Origin: JAGPUQ01 sp947084925
GTDB lineage: Bacteria; Pseudomonadota; Gammaproteobacteria; Pseudomonadales; Porticoccaceae
Direction: 5' to 3'
NCBI GenBank assembly: GCA_947084925.1
Contig: CAMTUJ010000006.1
Location: 15,720-79,719 of the forward strand
Length of the DNA: 64,000 bases
Shown here: in pieces, positions 32,479-40,712 of the stretch
Layout: the number at the start of each line of letters is the position of its first letter
Numbering within the stretch: the first letter of the stretch is position 1
Notes under the pieces: model-generated
The model's input: the letters and a program-made list of their open reading frames with translations, nothing else
Databases searched by the model: none
Told to the model about the DNA's origin: nothing
Position numbers and translations under genes: made by a program

Positions 32479-35124
32479 TTGAGCGTGCAGATTGCCCCGG
32501 CGCCGGACCTTGCCGCCCTGCTGCGGGGTCTGGATGGATTCGGTGATGCCCCGGCCCTGCGCTGGTTTGCCGCCACGGGCGAGCAGGCGCTCGGTTATCG
32601 CGAGCTGGCGCAGCGCGTCGAAGCCGCCGCGGCGCGTCTGCACGCGCACGGCCTGAAGCCGGGCGGGCGGGCGCTGCTGCTGGCCGAAAGCGGCCTGCCG
32701 TGGGCGATCGCTGCGCTGGCCGTGCTGCGGGCCGGTGGCGTGCTGCTGCCGCTGGACGCCCACAGCGCGGACGACACCCTGCGGCATGTGCTCGCCGATG
32801 CGGCGCCGGGGCTGGTGCTGACCGATGCCGAGCACGCACCACGCTGTGCCGGCTGCGGGGCGCCGGCGGTGCTGGTCGATGCGCTGTCGGCACCCGGCCC
32901 GGTGCCCGCCGTGCCGGCCGTCGAGGCACTCGATCCGGCCAGCCCGGCGGTGATGTTCTATACCTCCGGCACCACCGGGCCGCCCAAGGGCGTGCCGCTC
33001 AGTCACGCCAACCTGCTGTATCAGCTGCGCACCGTGGCGGCGGCGGACCTGGCCCGGCCGGGCGACCGGGTGCTGCTGCCGCTGCCCATGCACCACGTGT
33101 ATCCGTTCGTGATCGGCCTGCTGCTGCCGATCCTGGCCGGCGTGACGCTGCTGCTGCCGGGCGCCACCACCGGCGCGCAGATCATGCAGGCCCTGCGCGA
33201 GGGCCGGGCCAGCGTGCTGATCGGCGTGCCGCGTCTGTACCGGGCGCTGCTGGAAGGCATCGACGGCCGCCTGGCCGGGCTGGCGCCGCTGCCCCGACGT
33301 TTACTGGGTGGGCTGCGGGCGGCCGCCCGCTGGTCCGCGCCGCGCCTTGGCGCTGGCGTGACACGCCGGCTGCTGGCGCCGCTGCACCGCCAGATGGCGC
33401 CGGAGTTGCGCCTGCTGGCCTGCGGCGGGGCGGCGCTGGATGCCGATCTGGATGCCGACCTGACGGCGCTTGGCTGGCGGGTAGCGGTCGGCTATGGGCT
33501 TACCGAGACTTCGCCCTTGCTCACGCTGCGCATGCCGGGGCAGTGCCGGCCCGGCAGCGCCGGGCGCGCCGTGCCGGGCACCGAACTGCGCCTGGCGGTG
33601 CCGCAGGCGGGCGAACAAGACCTGCCGGCCGGCGCCGGTGCCATCGAGGTGCGCGGCCCGGGCGTGTTTGGCGGCTATTTCGACCTGCCGCAGGCCAATC
33701 AAGAGGCGTTCACGGCCGACGGCTGGTTTCGCACCGGCGATCTTGGCCGGCTGGAAGCGGACGGCTGCCTGGAGGTGCTGGGCCGCGCCTCGACGCTGAT
33801 CGTCACCGAGAGCGGCAAGAACATCCAGCCGGAGGAGGTGGAGGCAGTCTACCAGGCCCATCCGCTGATTGCGGAGGCGGCGGTACAGCAGGTGGATCGG
33901 CGGCTGGTGGTGCTGCTGGTGCCGGAGCAGCCCGCCACCGAGGCGGCGTTGCGCGAGGCGGTGGCCGAGCGGTCGCAGCAACTGCCCAGTTACCAGCGGG
34001 TGGTGGAGTTTGCCGTCACCGCCGAGCCGTTGGCGCGCACCGCGCTTGGCAAGCTGCGCCGTCATCTGCTGCCCGAACGCTACGCGCAGGCGCGCCTGGC
34101 GGCCGGCAGCGGTGCGCGGGAAGCAGCGTCGCTGGCCGCTGCCGACGAGACCTTGCTGCGCGACCCGCGGGCGCGGGCGGTGTGGGATTTTCTGCGCGAG
34201 CGCTACCCGGACCGGCCGCTGACGCCGGACAGCCACATGCAGTTCGACCTTGGGCTCGACTCGCTGGGGTGGCTGAACTTTGGCATGGACATCGCCGCCC
34301 GCAGCGGCGCCCAGTTGTCCGAGGACGCCATCGCCCGCATCGCCACCGTGCGCGACCTGCTGCGCGAAGTGAGTCTTGCCGACACGGCGCCGCCGGCCAC
34401 GCTGCTGGACGATCCGCTGGCCGCGCTCGATGCCGAGCAGCGCCGGTGGCTACAGCCCGTGCCCGTCTGGGCCGTGCCGCTGCGCGCCGTGCTGCTGGGG
34501 CTGACCTGGCTGCTGATGCGCGGCTTGTTTCGACTGCGCGTGACCGGCCGCGAGCACCTGCCGGCGAGCGGGGCGTTCCTGCTGGCGCCCAATCACGGCA
34601 GTTACCTCGACGCTCCGGCGCTGGGCGCGGCGCTTGGCCGGCGCGCGCTGCGCGACCTGTGCTGGGCCGGCTGGACCGGCATCATGCTGGCCAGCCTGCA
34701 GATGCGCCTGGTGTCGCGCCTGGCGCGGGTGTTGCCGATGGATTCCGAACGCCGCGCGCTGTCCAGCCTCGCCTTTGGCCTGGCGGCGCTGCGCGCCGGC
34801 AACGCACTGGTGTGGTTTCCGGAAGGCATCCGTTCCAGAAGCGGCGCGCTGGAGCCGTTCCTGCCCGGCATCGGCCTGCTGCTGGAGCACACCGACGTGC
34901 CGGTGCTGCCGGTGTACATCGAGGGCGCCTACCAGGCCTGGCCGATACATCGGTGCTGGCCGCGGGCTGGGCGGATCACGGTCCACATCGGCGCACCGAT
35001 CAAGGCCACCGAGCTGCTGGCCGGACTGGGCCCCGGTCAGCCGCACGAGCGCGCCGCGCGGGCGCTGCGCGAGGCGGTTTCGGCCCTCATCCGCGCTCGT
35101 TTGGCCGATCCGCCGGTACCGTGA
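32479..35124 (+). CDS. AMP-dependent acyl ligase / acyl carrier / acyltransferase fusion
   Basis: This 881-residue protein has three parts. Residues about 20-545 form an ANL adenylate-forming ligase: FYTSGTTGPPKG at 160-171, GYGLTETSP, and GWFRTGDLGRLEADGCLEVLGR. Residues about 555-630 are a carrier domain with the phosphopantetheine site LGLDSLGW (Ser595). Residues about 665-880 are an LPLAT/PlsC-type acyltransferase with NHGSYLD (His706, Asp711), FPEGIRSRSG and PVYIEGAY. It could activate a fatty acid, load it on its own carrier and pass it to a lysophospholipid or similar acceptor. E. coli Aas has the same two catalytic types in the opposite order and no carrier. The start is TTG at 32479, with GGGAGG 5-6 bases upstream; GTG at 32485 is an alternative. 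The DNA is much more GC-rich than the core genes. Confidence 0.88.
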   Translation: MSVQIAPAPDLAALLRGLDGFGDAPALRWFAATGEQALGYRELAQRVEAAAARLHAHGLKPGGRALLLAESGLPWAIAALAVLRAGGVLLPLDAHSADDTLRHVLADAAPGLVLTDAEHAPRCAGCGAPAVLVDALSAPGPVPAVPAVEALDPASPAVMFYTSGTTGPPKGVPLSHANLLYQLRTVAAADLARPGDRVLLPLPMHHVYPFVIGLLLPILAGVTLLLPGATTGAQIMQALREGRASVLIGVPRLYRALLEGIDGRLAGLAPLPRRLLGGLRAAARWSAPRLGAGVTRRLLAPLHRQMAPELRLLACGGAALDADLDADLTALGWRVAVGYGLTETSPLLTLRMPGQCRPGSAGRAVPGTELRLAVPQAGEQDLPAGAGAIEVRGPGVFGGYFDLPQANQEAFTADGWFRTGDLGRLEADGCLEVLGRASTLIVTESGKNIQPEEVEAVYQAHPLIAEAAVQQVDRRLVVLLVPEQPATEAALREAVAERSQQLPSYQRVVEFAVTAEPLARTALGKLRRHLLPERYAQARLAAGSGAREAASLAAADETLLRDPRARAVWDFLRERYPDRPLTPDSHMQFDLGLDSLGWLNFGMDIAARSGAQLSEDAIARIATVRDLLREVSLADTAPPATLLDDPLAALDAEQRRWLQPVPVWAVPLRAVLLGLTWLLMRGLFRLRVTGREHLPASGAFLLAPNHGSYLDAPALGAALGRRALRDLCWAGWTGIMLASLQMRLVSRLARVLPMDSERRALSSLAFGLAALRAGNALVWFPEGIRSRSGALEPFLPGIGLLLEHTDVPVLPVYIEGAYQAWPIHRCWPRAGRITVHIGAPIKATELLAGLGPGQPHERAARALREAVSALIRARLADPPVP

Positions 35125-36349
35125 GCATCAGCACCAGCCCGGTCAGCAACAGACCGAGAATCACCGCCATGCCGACGCGCTGGCTGCCGGACCAGAATGT
35201 CAGCCCGCCGACCAGCAGCGGTCCCAGGAATGCCGTCGCCTTGCCCGACAGCGTGAACAGCCCGAACAGCTGATTGCGCTGCTCAGCGGGCGCCATGCGC
35301 GCCAGCAGCGAGCGGCTGGCGGCCTGTGCCGGGCCGACGAAGATGCCAAGCGCCAGCCCGGCCACCCAGAGTGCCGTCACCGACTGCGCCAGCAATGCGC
35401 CGGCGCTGGTCACGAGCAGTGCCAGCAGGGCGATGACTATCGTGTTGCGGCTGCCGATACGGTCGTCCAGATGGGCAAAGGCGACCGCGCCCAGACCGGC
35501 CGTCACGTTCAGCCCGATGCCGAAGGCCAGCACCTGCGATTCGGTCATGGCAAAGGTGCCGGCGGCGTACACGCCGCCGAACGCAAACAGCGTGGCCAGG
35601 CCATCCGTGTACAGCATCCGCGCGATGAGAAAACGCAGCAGCGGGCCCTGCCGCGGCAGGCCGCGCAAGGTGTGCCACAGCTCGCGCAGGCTGGCCTTCA
35701 ACTCGAAGCGAGCGGCGGACGCTTCCCGCCCGGGCAGGCGGGCGGTCAGCAGCGGCAGTGCGAACAGCCCGAACCACACCGCCGCCAGCACGAAGGTGGC
35801 GCGCACGTGGCTGGCATCACCACGCGGCAGCGGGAACCAGGCGCCTTCCCGCACGAAGCCCAGCAGCGCCAGCAGCAGGCACAGCAGCCCGCCGGCATAG
35901 CCCAGACCCCAGCCCCAGCCGGACCAGCGGCCGATGCGGTCGGCCGGCGCCAGGCGCGGCAGCAGCGCGTTGTAGAACACGCTGGCCAGCTCCATGCCGA
36001 TCGTCGCCAGGCCGACCAGCAGCAGGGCTTCGATCAGGTGTGGCGAGTTCGGCAGCACCCACCACAGTGCCGCGGTCGGTAGCACGCACAGCGCGGTGGT
36101 GCCCAGCAGCCAGCGGCGCAGCCCGCCGCCGTGATCGGCAATGGCGCCAATGATTGGCCCCAGCAGCGCCACCGCCAGTCCGGCGATGCCCACCGCCGTG
36201 CCCCACAGCGCGCTGCCGGTGACCGGATCCGGCGCCACCTGGCGCGTGAAATAGGCCGCGAAGACGAAGGTCTCGATGACGGTCGGAAACGCGCTGTTGG
36301 CAAAGTCGTACAGCGCCCAGCGCCGCAGCAGGCCGGTGCGCCCGGGCAT
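35087..36349 (-). CDS. MFS transporter, Atg22-like/UMF1 family
   Basis: This 420-residue membrane protein with about 12 hydrophobic segments opens with LLRRWALYDFANSAFPTVIETFVFAAYF and contains GIAGLAVALLGPIIGAIADHGG and GWGWGLGYAGGLLCLLL. These are typical of the UMF1/Atg22-like branch of the major facilitator superfamily, whose substrates include amino acids or are unknown. ATG at 36349 is my choice; a GTG at 36364 is possible. Its 3' end overlaps the end of the ligase-acyltransferase gene by 38 bp, convergently. It shares that gene's high GC, so both probably arrived together. Confidence 0.85.
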   Translation of the reverse strand: MPGRTGLLRRWALYDFANSAFPTVIETFVFAAYFTRQVAPDPVTGSALWGTAVGIAGLAVALLGPIIGAIADHGGGLRRWLLGTTALCVLPTAALWWVLPNSPHLIEALLLVGLATIGMELASVFYNALLPRLAPADRIGRWSGWGWGLGYAGGLLCLLLALLGFVREGAWFPLPRGDASHVRATFVLAAVWFGLFALPLLTARLPGREASAARFELKASLRELWHTLRGLPRQGPLLRFLIARMLYTDGLATLFAFGGVYAAGTFAMTESQVLAFGIGLNVTAGLGAVAFAHLDDRIGSRNTIVIALLALLVTSAGALLAQSVTALWVAGLALGIFVGPAQAASRSLLARMAPAEQRNQLFGLFTLSGKATAFLGPLLVGGLTFWSGSQRVGMAVILGLLLTGLVLMLTVPADRPNERG

Positions 36350-36483
36350 TGCCGCCGCCGTCACGCGCCCGCCATTGGCAATACCCTGACCACCGCCGGC
36401 TTTCCGGTGGATCGCGCGGCTATCATTGCGGCCCTGCGCCAGCCGGCGCGCATGATTTTTCTTGTCGCCATCAGGAGCTTCCC

Positions 36484-36807
36484 GTGAGTACATCCGTCGT
36501 CGAACAAAGAATCCAGTCCGGCGCCATCGCCAGCCACGTGGTGCTGGCCGGTGACCCCAAGAATCCGCCAGCCATCCTGCTGCACGGCGCCGGGCCCGGC
36601 GCCACGGCGGCCTCCAACTGGCTGCGCTGCGCGCCGGACCTGGCGAAGCACTACTACGTGGTCGCCCCGGACCTGGTCGGCTTTGGCCAGACCGAGCTGC
36701 CGGCCGAGCTGCCGACCCACATTCTGGGCTGGATCGGGCACCGCGTGGAGCAGGTGCTGGGGCTGATGGACACGCTGGGCATGGCCGTGTCCCACAGCGT
36801 GGTGTAG
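36484..36807 (+). pseudogene. Alpha/beta hydrolase, truncated by IS256 element
   Basis: GTG at 36484 opens an alpha/beta-hydrolase N-terminus. ILLHGAGPGATAASNW holds the oxyanion-hole HG motif, and YYVVAPDLVGFGQTELP is the next strand and loop, as in ring-cleavage-product hydrolases. After about 101 residues (LGLMDTLG) the sequence runs into the left inverted repeat of an IS256-type element at 36787 and stops at 36807. The nucleophile-elbow region and the rest of the enzyme are missing. No continuation is found beyond the right end of the element (38150). The gene is divergent from the MFS gene. Confidence 0.82.
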
Positions 36808-38150
36808 GTTCGGAAGGTCATCGGTGGCAACTGGTTTAGGTTTGGGTTTGCGAAGACTCAACCCTGAACACGAGGAACCACCGATGACCGACGAGATGAT
36901 GAACCTGCGGGCGCTTCTGGAAAAGAGCCCGGACGCCGACCTGCTGCGCGAGATGATCGGCTTTGCCAGGTAAGCGGCTGATGGAGCTGGAGGTCGGCGC
37001 GCTGACCGGTGCCGCCTGTGACCAGAAGAACGCCGAGCGCATCGTGCAGCGCAACGGCTACCGCGAGCGCGACTGGCAGACGCGGGCCGGGACCGTGGAG
37101 CTGCGCATCCCCAGGCTACGCAAGGGCAGTTACTTCCCGGGCTTTCTGGAGCCGCGCCGGATGGCCGAGAAGGCGCTGACGGCGGTGATCCAGGAGGCGT
37201 ACATCCAGGGCATCTGGACCCGCTCGGTCGATGATCGGGTGCAGGCCATGGGCGGCAGCGGGATTTCCAAGAGCCAGGTGTCCCGGCTATGCGAGGACAT
37301 CGACGAGCGCGTCCATGCGTTTCTGGACCGCCCGATCGAGGGCGACTGGCCGTACCTGTGGATCGACGCCACCTATGTGAAGACCCGACAGGCCGTGCGG
37401 ATCGTGTCGGTCGCGGTCATCGTCGCGGTCGGCGTCAGCGCCGACGGCCGTCGCGAGATCCTGGGCATGGACATCGGCCCGTCCGAAGCCGAGACCTTCT
37501 GGAAGAATTTCCTGCGCACGCTCGCGCGGCGCGGCCCGCGCGGCGTGAAGCTGGTGATCTCCGACCGTCACGAAGGCATCAAGGCGGCGGTTTCGAAGGT
37601 GCTCACGGCGACTTGACAGCGCTGCCGGGTGCACGTCATGCGCAACGTGCTGGCGCACGCCGGCGAGAGCGGGTGTCGCGTCGTGTCCGCCTTCATCGCC
37701 ACCGCCTTTGCGCAGAACGACGCCCAGGCCGCGCGCCAGCAGTGGCGCCACGTCGCCGATCAGCAGCGGGCCAGCGTGCCCAAGCTGGCGGCGCTCATGG
37801 ATCAGGCCGAAGCCGACGTGCTGGCCTACATGAGCTTCCCGGCGGCACAGCGGGTGAAGCTGCACAGCACCAACCCGCTGGAACGGCTCAACGGCGAGAT
37901 CAAGCGCAGAACCGAGGTCGTCGGCATCTTCCCGAACGAGGCGCCATCACCCGCCTGGTCGGCGCGATCCTGCTTGAGCAGAATGACGAATGGGCCGTCC
38001 AGCGCGCCCGCTATATGACCCGCGAGACGATGACCGAAATGCTCGAACCCCCTGCCATGAATCTGCCGGCCGTGGCAGCCTGAACACCGCAACCCGGCCA
38101 AACCAGCAGCCCATCGTCAGATCAAAGAGCTACACCACGTCATGGGACAC
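36787..38150 (+). mobile_element. IS256 family element, inactive
   Basis: The element is 1364 bp, with 21-bp terminal inverted repeats at 36787-36807 and 38130-38150 that match at 18 of 21 positions. The flanking 8-base sequences do not match each other. With the absent 3' part of the interrupted hydrolase, this suggests later recombination or deletion on one side. Confidence 0.85.
36883..38083 (+). pseudogene. IS256 (mutator-type) transposase, three lesions
   Basis: The frame starts MTDEMMNLRALLEKSPDADLLREMIGFA and then hits a frameshift at about 36968. It continues RLMELEVGALTGAACDQKNAERIVQRNGYRERDW with the DDE-type core WPYLWIDATYVKTRQ and LVISDRHEGIKAAVSKVL. A nonsense change (TGA at 37615-37617, where the family has Trp) interrupts it. 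It resumes QRCRVHVMRNVLAHAG and HSTNPLERLNGEIKRRTEVVGIFPNE. A short deletion at about 37940 shifts it again before AITRLVGAILLEQ-like sequence. It ends at 38083. Three independent lesions mean it is dead. Confidence 0.9.
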
Positions 38151-38265
38151 GATCGAACATTCAGCGCCTGGCCTGGATTCTCAGTCTCGTCAATACCTGC
38201 ATGCAGTGCGGCATCCAGCGGCTAGGAGTCTGCGCGCCAGAAGCCCGGATGGTGGACAATAAAGC

Positions 38266-38871
38266 ATGACGACCTCCTATGTGCCTTACTGTCCCGGCCA
38301 ATCCCTGCTGCTGCCCCCGCCGGTTGATGAGTGGCTGCCCGCCGGGCACCTGGCCTGCTTCGTGAGCGACACGGTCGATGCGCCCGACCTGTCGGCGTTC
38401 CATCCGGCGATGATGGTCAAGCTATTGCTGCACGGCTATGCCACCGGGGTGTTCTCCTCGCGCAAACTGGCGAAGAAGCTGCACGAAGACGTGGCCCTTC
38501 GGGTGCTGGGGGCGGGCAATTTTCCGGCGCATCGCACGCAGTGCGACTTTCGCGCGCGGCACCTTGAGGAACTGGCGGCCCTGTTCGCGCGGGTGGTGAA
38601 GCTGGCGCGCGAATGCGGGCTCATCAAACTCGGCATGATTGCGGTGGACGGCACCAAGCTCAAAGCCAATGCCTCGCGTCACAACGCGATGAGTTACAAG
38701 CGGATGGTGCAGGCCGAGGCCGAATTGGTGGAGCATCCGTTTCAACGCATCAAGCGGATGTTGGGCTATGCCAAAGTGCGGTATCGGGGCCTGGCGAAGA
38801 AGAAGAACCGGCTGTACCTGCTCGCGGGTTTTACCAATCTGCTGCGGGCGGAACGGTATCTGGCCACATAG
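38266..38871 (+). pseudogene. IS1182-type transposase with in-frame internal deletion
   Basis: The 201-residue open frame begins MTTSYVPYCPGQSLLLPPPVDEWLP and carries HPAMMVKLLLHGYATGVFSSRKLAKKL and IAVDGTKLKANASRHNAMSY. This is the N-terminal third of an IS1182/IS5-related transposase. It then jumps, without loss of frame, at about residue 152 to VEHPFQRIKRMLGYAKVRYRGLAKKKNRLYLLAGF, the C-terminal end. Full-length members have about 450-500 residues, so roughly 250-300 residues of the catalytic core are gone. It cannot be active on its own. Confidence 0.8.
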
Positions 38872-39164
38872 GGGTAGTGCGCCTGTTTTCCGCCAATATG
38901 CCGGGAAACAGGTGAAATGAAGGGCGCTGCAAGGGGCTTGTTGACGCAATTTTGAACGTTTCACCTGCGCCGGCGGGTTTTTGCGGCATCAGGCTGGGTT
39001 ATTCGAGGCGGGTTACATATTTTTTCCTGACGCGGCGGGCACACTGATGCATGCAACAATGCGAGAACAGCCCCTTTTCCCTGGAAAACCATTTTCCGGG
39101 ATGGCGGGCGGTGTGCTGGGCGAATCGGAAACAGTCGTGTAGCTGACTGTTCTCACAAGATGCA
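38872..39164. other. Intergenic region between IS1182 remnant and tRNA genes
   Basis: These 293 bp hold no gene I can support. An imperfect hairpin near 38885-38912 is the only structure noticed. The segment marks the right edge of the mobile-element island, next to tRNA-Asp. Confidence 0.5.
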
Positions 39165-39241
39165 TGGCGGACCGGACGGGACTCGAACCCGCGACCTCCG
39201 GCGTGACAGGCCGGCATTCTAACCGACTGAACTACCGGTCC
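39165..39241 (-). tRNA. tRNA-Asp (anticodon GTC)
   Basis: The 77-base gene on the minus strand has acceptor arms GGACCGG and CCGGTCC, discriminator G, and an encoded CCA. The anticodon loop CTGTCAC gives GTC. The D arm (TAGTTCAGTCGGTTAGAAT) and T arm (GGTTCGAGTCC) are standard. It is 16 bp downstream of tRNA-Val, so the two are probably one transcript. Confidence 0.97.
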
Positions 39242-39257
39242 GTTGATGGGCAATGAT

Positions 39258-39333
39258 TGGTGGGTGGTACAGGGGTCGAACCTGTGACCTACGGCTTGTA
39301 AGGCCGTCGCTCTCCCAACTGAGCTAACCACCC
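39258..39333 (-). tRNA. tRNA-Val (anticodon TAC)
   Basis: The 76-base gene has acceptor arms GGGTGGT and ACCACCC, an encoded CCA, and an anticodon loop CTTACAA giving TAC. It lies upstream of tRNA-Asp on the minus strand, the common Val-Asp pairing of gammaproteobacteria. Confidence 0.97.
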
Positions 39334-39437
39334 GGTAAGGAGACGCGCATTCTACCGGAACGCCCCTCTCTGTCAACGAAAAGCTGGGCTACCGAAAGTC
39401 GATTCGCCGCTGTACTTGGCTTGGCCGGGTAACTACC

Positions 39438-39824
39438 ATGCGTCATTACCCGCACCGCCAAATTCCGATGGAAATCAACAAATCATTTACTTTCGAGGCG
39501 GCACATCACCTGCCCAATGTGCCGCTTGATCACAAATGTCGCCGCCTGCACGGGCACTCCTTTCATGTCACCGTGCATGTGGAAGGCCCCATCGGCGCCG
39601 ACAGCGGCTGGGTGATGGATTTTGCCGATCTGAAAGCCGCCTGCCGACCCATCCACGACCAGCTCGATCACCGTTACCTGAACGAAATCGACGGCCTCGA
39701 AAACCCGACCAGCGAACATATTGCGCGCTGGATCTGGCACCGGCTGAAACCGGTGGTGCCCGGCCTGTCCGCGGTCGCGGTGCGGGAGACCTGCACCAGC
39801 GGCTGCCGGTACCGCGGTGACTGA
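39438..39824 (+). CDS. queD: 6-carboxytetrahydropterin synthase QueD
   Basis: QueD makes 6-carboxytetrahydropterin from dihydroneopterin triphosphate in the queuosine/7-deazaguanine pathway. The 128-residue protein shows zinc ligands His23 (FEAAHHLP), His38 and His40 (LHGHSF), and the catalytic Cys34. It also has LDHRYLN and the C-terminal ETCTSGCRYRG. ATG at 39438 is used; an in-frame ATG at 39468 would also give a complete domain. It overlaps the next gene by TGATG. tgt and queA, acting later in the pathway, lie elsewhere in the window. Confidence 0.93.
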   Translation: MRHYPHRQIPMEINKSFTFEAAHHLPNVPLDHKCRRLHGHSFHVTVHVEGPIGADSGWVMDFADLKAACRPIHDQLDHRYLNEIDGLENPTSEHIARWIWHRLKPVVPGLSAVAVRETCTSGCRYRGD

Positions 39825-40153
39825 TGTGCAACGCCGGCCACGCACTGCGGAAAGCGACTGACCGGGCCGTGCCTATCCTCCGTCTCACCATCGAGTTTCA
39901 ATTGCCGGCCTGCCATTCGCTGAAAGACAAGCGGCGCCGGCTGGGGGGCCTGCGGGAAAAGTTCGGCAGCAAGCCCAACATCGCGGTAACCGAGTCGGCC
40001 TGGCATGACATCCACGACCGGGCGCGCTGGACGTTCGTCATCGTCGGGGAAAACCAGCGTGTCATCGAATCGCTGCAAGAGCAGATTCAGACCTACGCCA
40101 GCCAGTCGGTCGATGCGCTGGTGACGCACAGCTCCCGCGAATATCTGCACTGA
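39824..40153 (+). CDS. DUF503 family protein
   Basis: This 109-residue protein has the DUF503 (YlxP-like) pattern LRLTIEFQLPACHSLKDKRRRLGGLREKFG, then NIAVTESAWHDIHDRARWTFVIVG. The fold is a small ferredoxin-like domain often encoded near ribosome or tRNA maturation genes; its role is unproven. ATG at 39824 overlaps the queD stop (TGATG), indicating coupled translation. An internal GTG giving VPILRLTIEF is an alternative start and would remove a 16-residue N-terminus not seen in most family members. Confidence 0.75.
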   Translation: MCNAGHALRKATDRAVPILRLTIEFQLPACHSLKDKRRRLGGLREKFGSKPNIAVTESAWHDIHDRARWTFVIVGENQRVIESLQEQIQTYASQSVDALVTHSSREYLH

Positions 40154-40160
40154 GCGTCGG

Positions 40161-40712
40161 ATGCGGTGTTTTATCGGCTGCTCGGTATCCCCAAGCGATC
40201 GGGCTGCACTCGCGGCGCTGATCCAGGCGCGCGCGGGTGCTGGCTGGCGGCTGATTCCTCCCGCGAACTACCATGTGACGCTTTGCTTTCTGGGCGACCA
40301 GTTGCCCGCCACGCTGGCCGCGCTGGCCGCGCGTTTGCGCACCGAGGTCCCGCGCCGCCCTGGCCGCGGCCGTGCGTTGGCGCTCGCGCCCTTCCCCACG
40401 CCCGCGGCGCCACTTCTGGCGCTGGAGCTCATGCCGGATGCAGCGCTGCTGGCTTTGCACACCGCGGTGGCGCGTTGCGTGGCGGCAACCGGAATCACCG
40501 CTGCGGCATCGGGGTTTCGCCCCCATATCACCCTTGCCCGCGGCGCCGGAGCCGGAGAGTTCCGCGCCGCGGCGCTGGAACTGGGTCTGTCGTTCAACGA
40601 ACTCTGCGTGTTCCAGAGCATCCCGACACCGGATGGCCCCCAGTATGCGCGGCTCGACAGTCTTGCACTCGGCACCGATGGCGCTTCCCCAGAGGGCGGG
40701 GCGAATAGCTAA
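40161..40712 (+). CDS. thpR: RNA 2',3'-cyclic phosphodiesterase ThpR (LigT-like)
   Basis: ThpR opens 2',3'-cyclic phosphate ends of RNA and can reversibly ligate tRNA halves in vitro. The 183-residue protein has the two HxT motifs of the 2H superfamily: HVTLCFLGDQ (His38) and HITLARG in the second half. The start MRCFIGCSVS matches the family's typical RxFxA opening. It follows the DUF503 gene by 7 bases, so queD-DUF503-thpR is probably one operon. It converges on the next gene with a 4-bp overlap. Confidence 0.93.
   Translation: MRCFIGCSVSPSDRAALAALIQARAGAGWRLIPPANYHVTLCFLGDQLPATLAALAARLRTEVPRRPGRGRALALAPFPTPAAPLLALELMPDAALLALHTAVARCVAATGITAAASGFRPHITLARGAGAGEFRAAALELGLSFNELCVFQSIPTPDGPQYARLDSLALGTDGASPEGGANS

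Noticed and set aside
31870..33096. 408-residue minus-strand frame joining an IS630 fragment to DNA opposite the ligase fusion
   Set aside because: Only the stretch at 31911-32346 is transposase; the rest is antisense to the ligase gene, so the joined frame is chance.
35274..35900. 208-residue plus-strand frame opposite the MFS gene
   Set aside because: Shadow frame with no domain, antisense to clear membrane helices.
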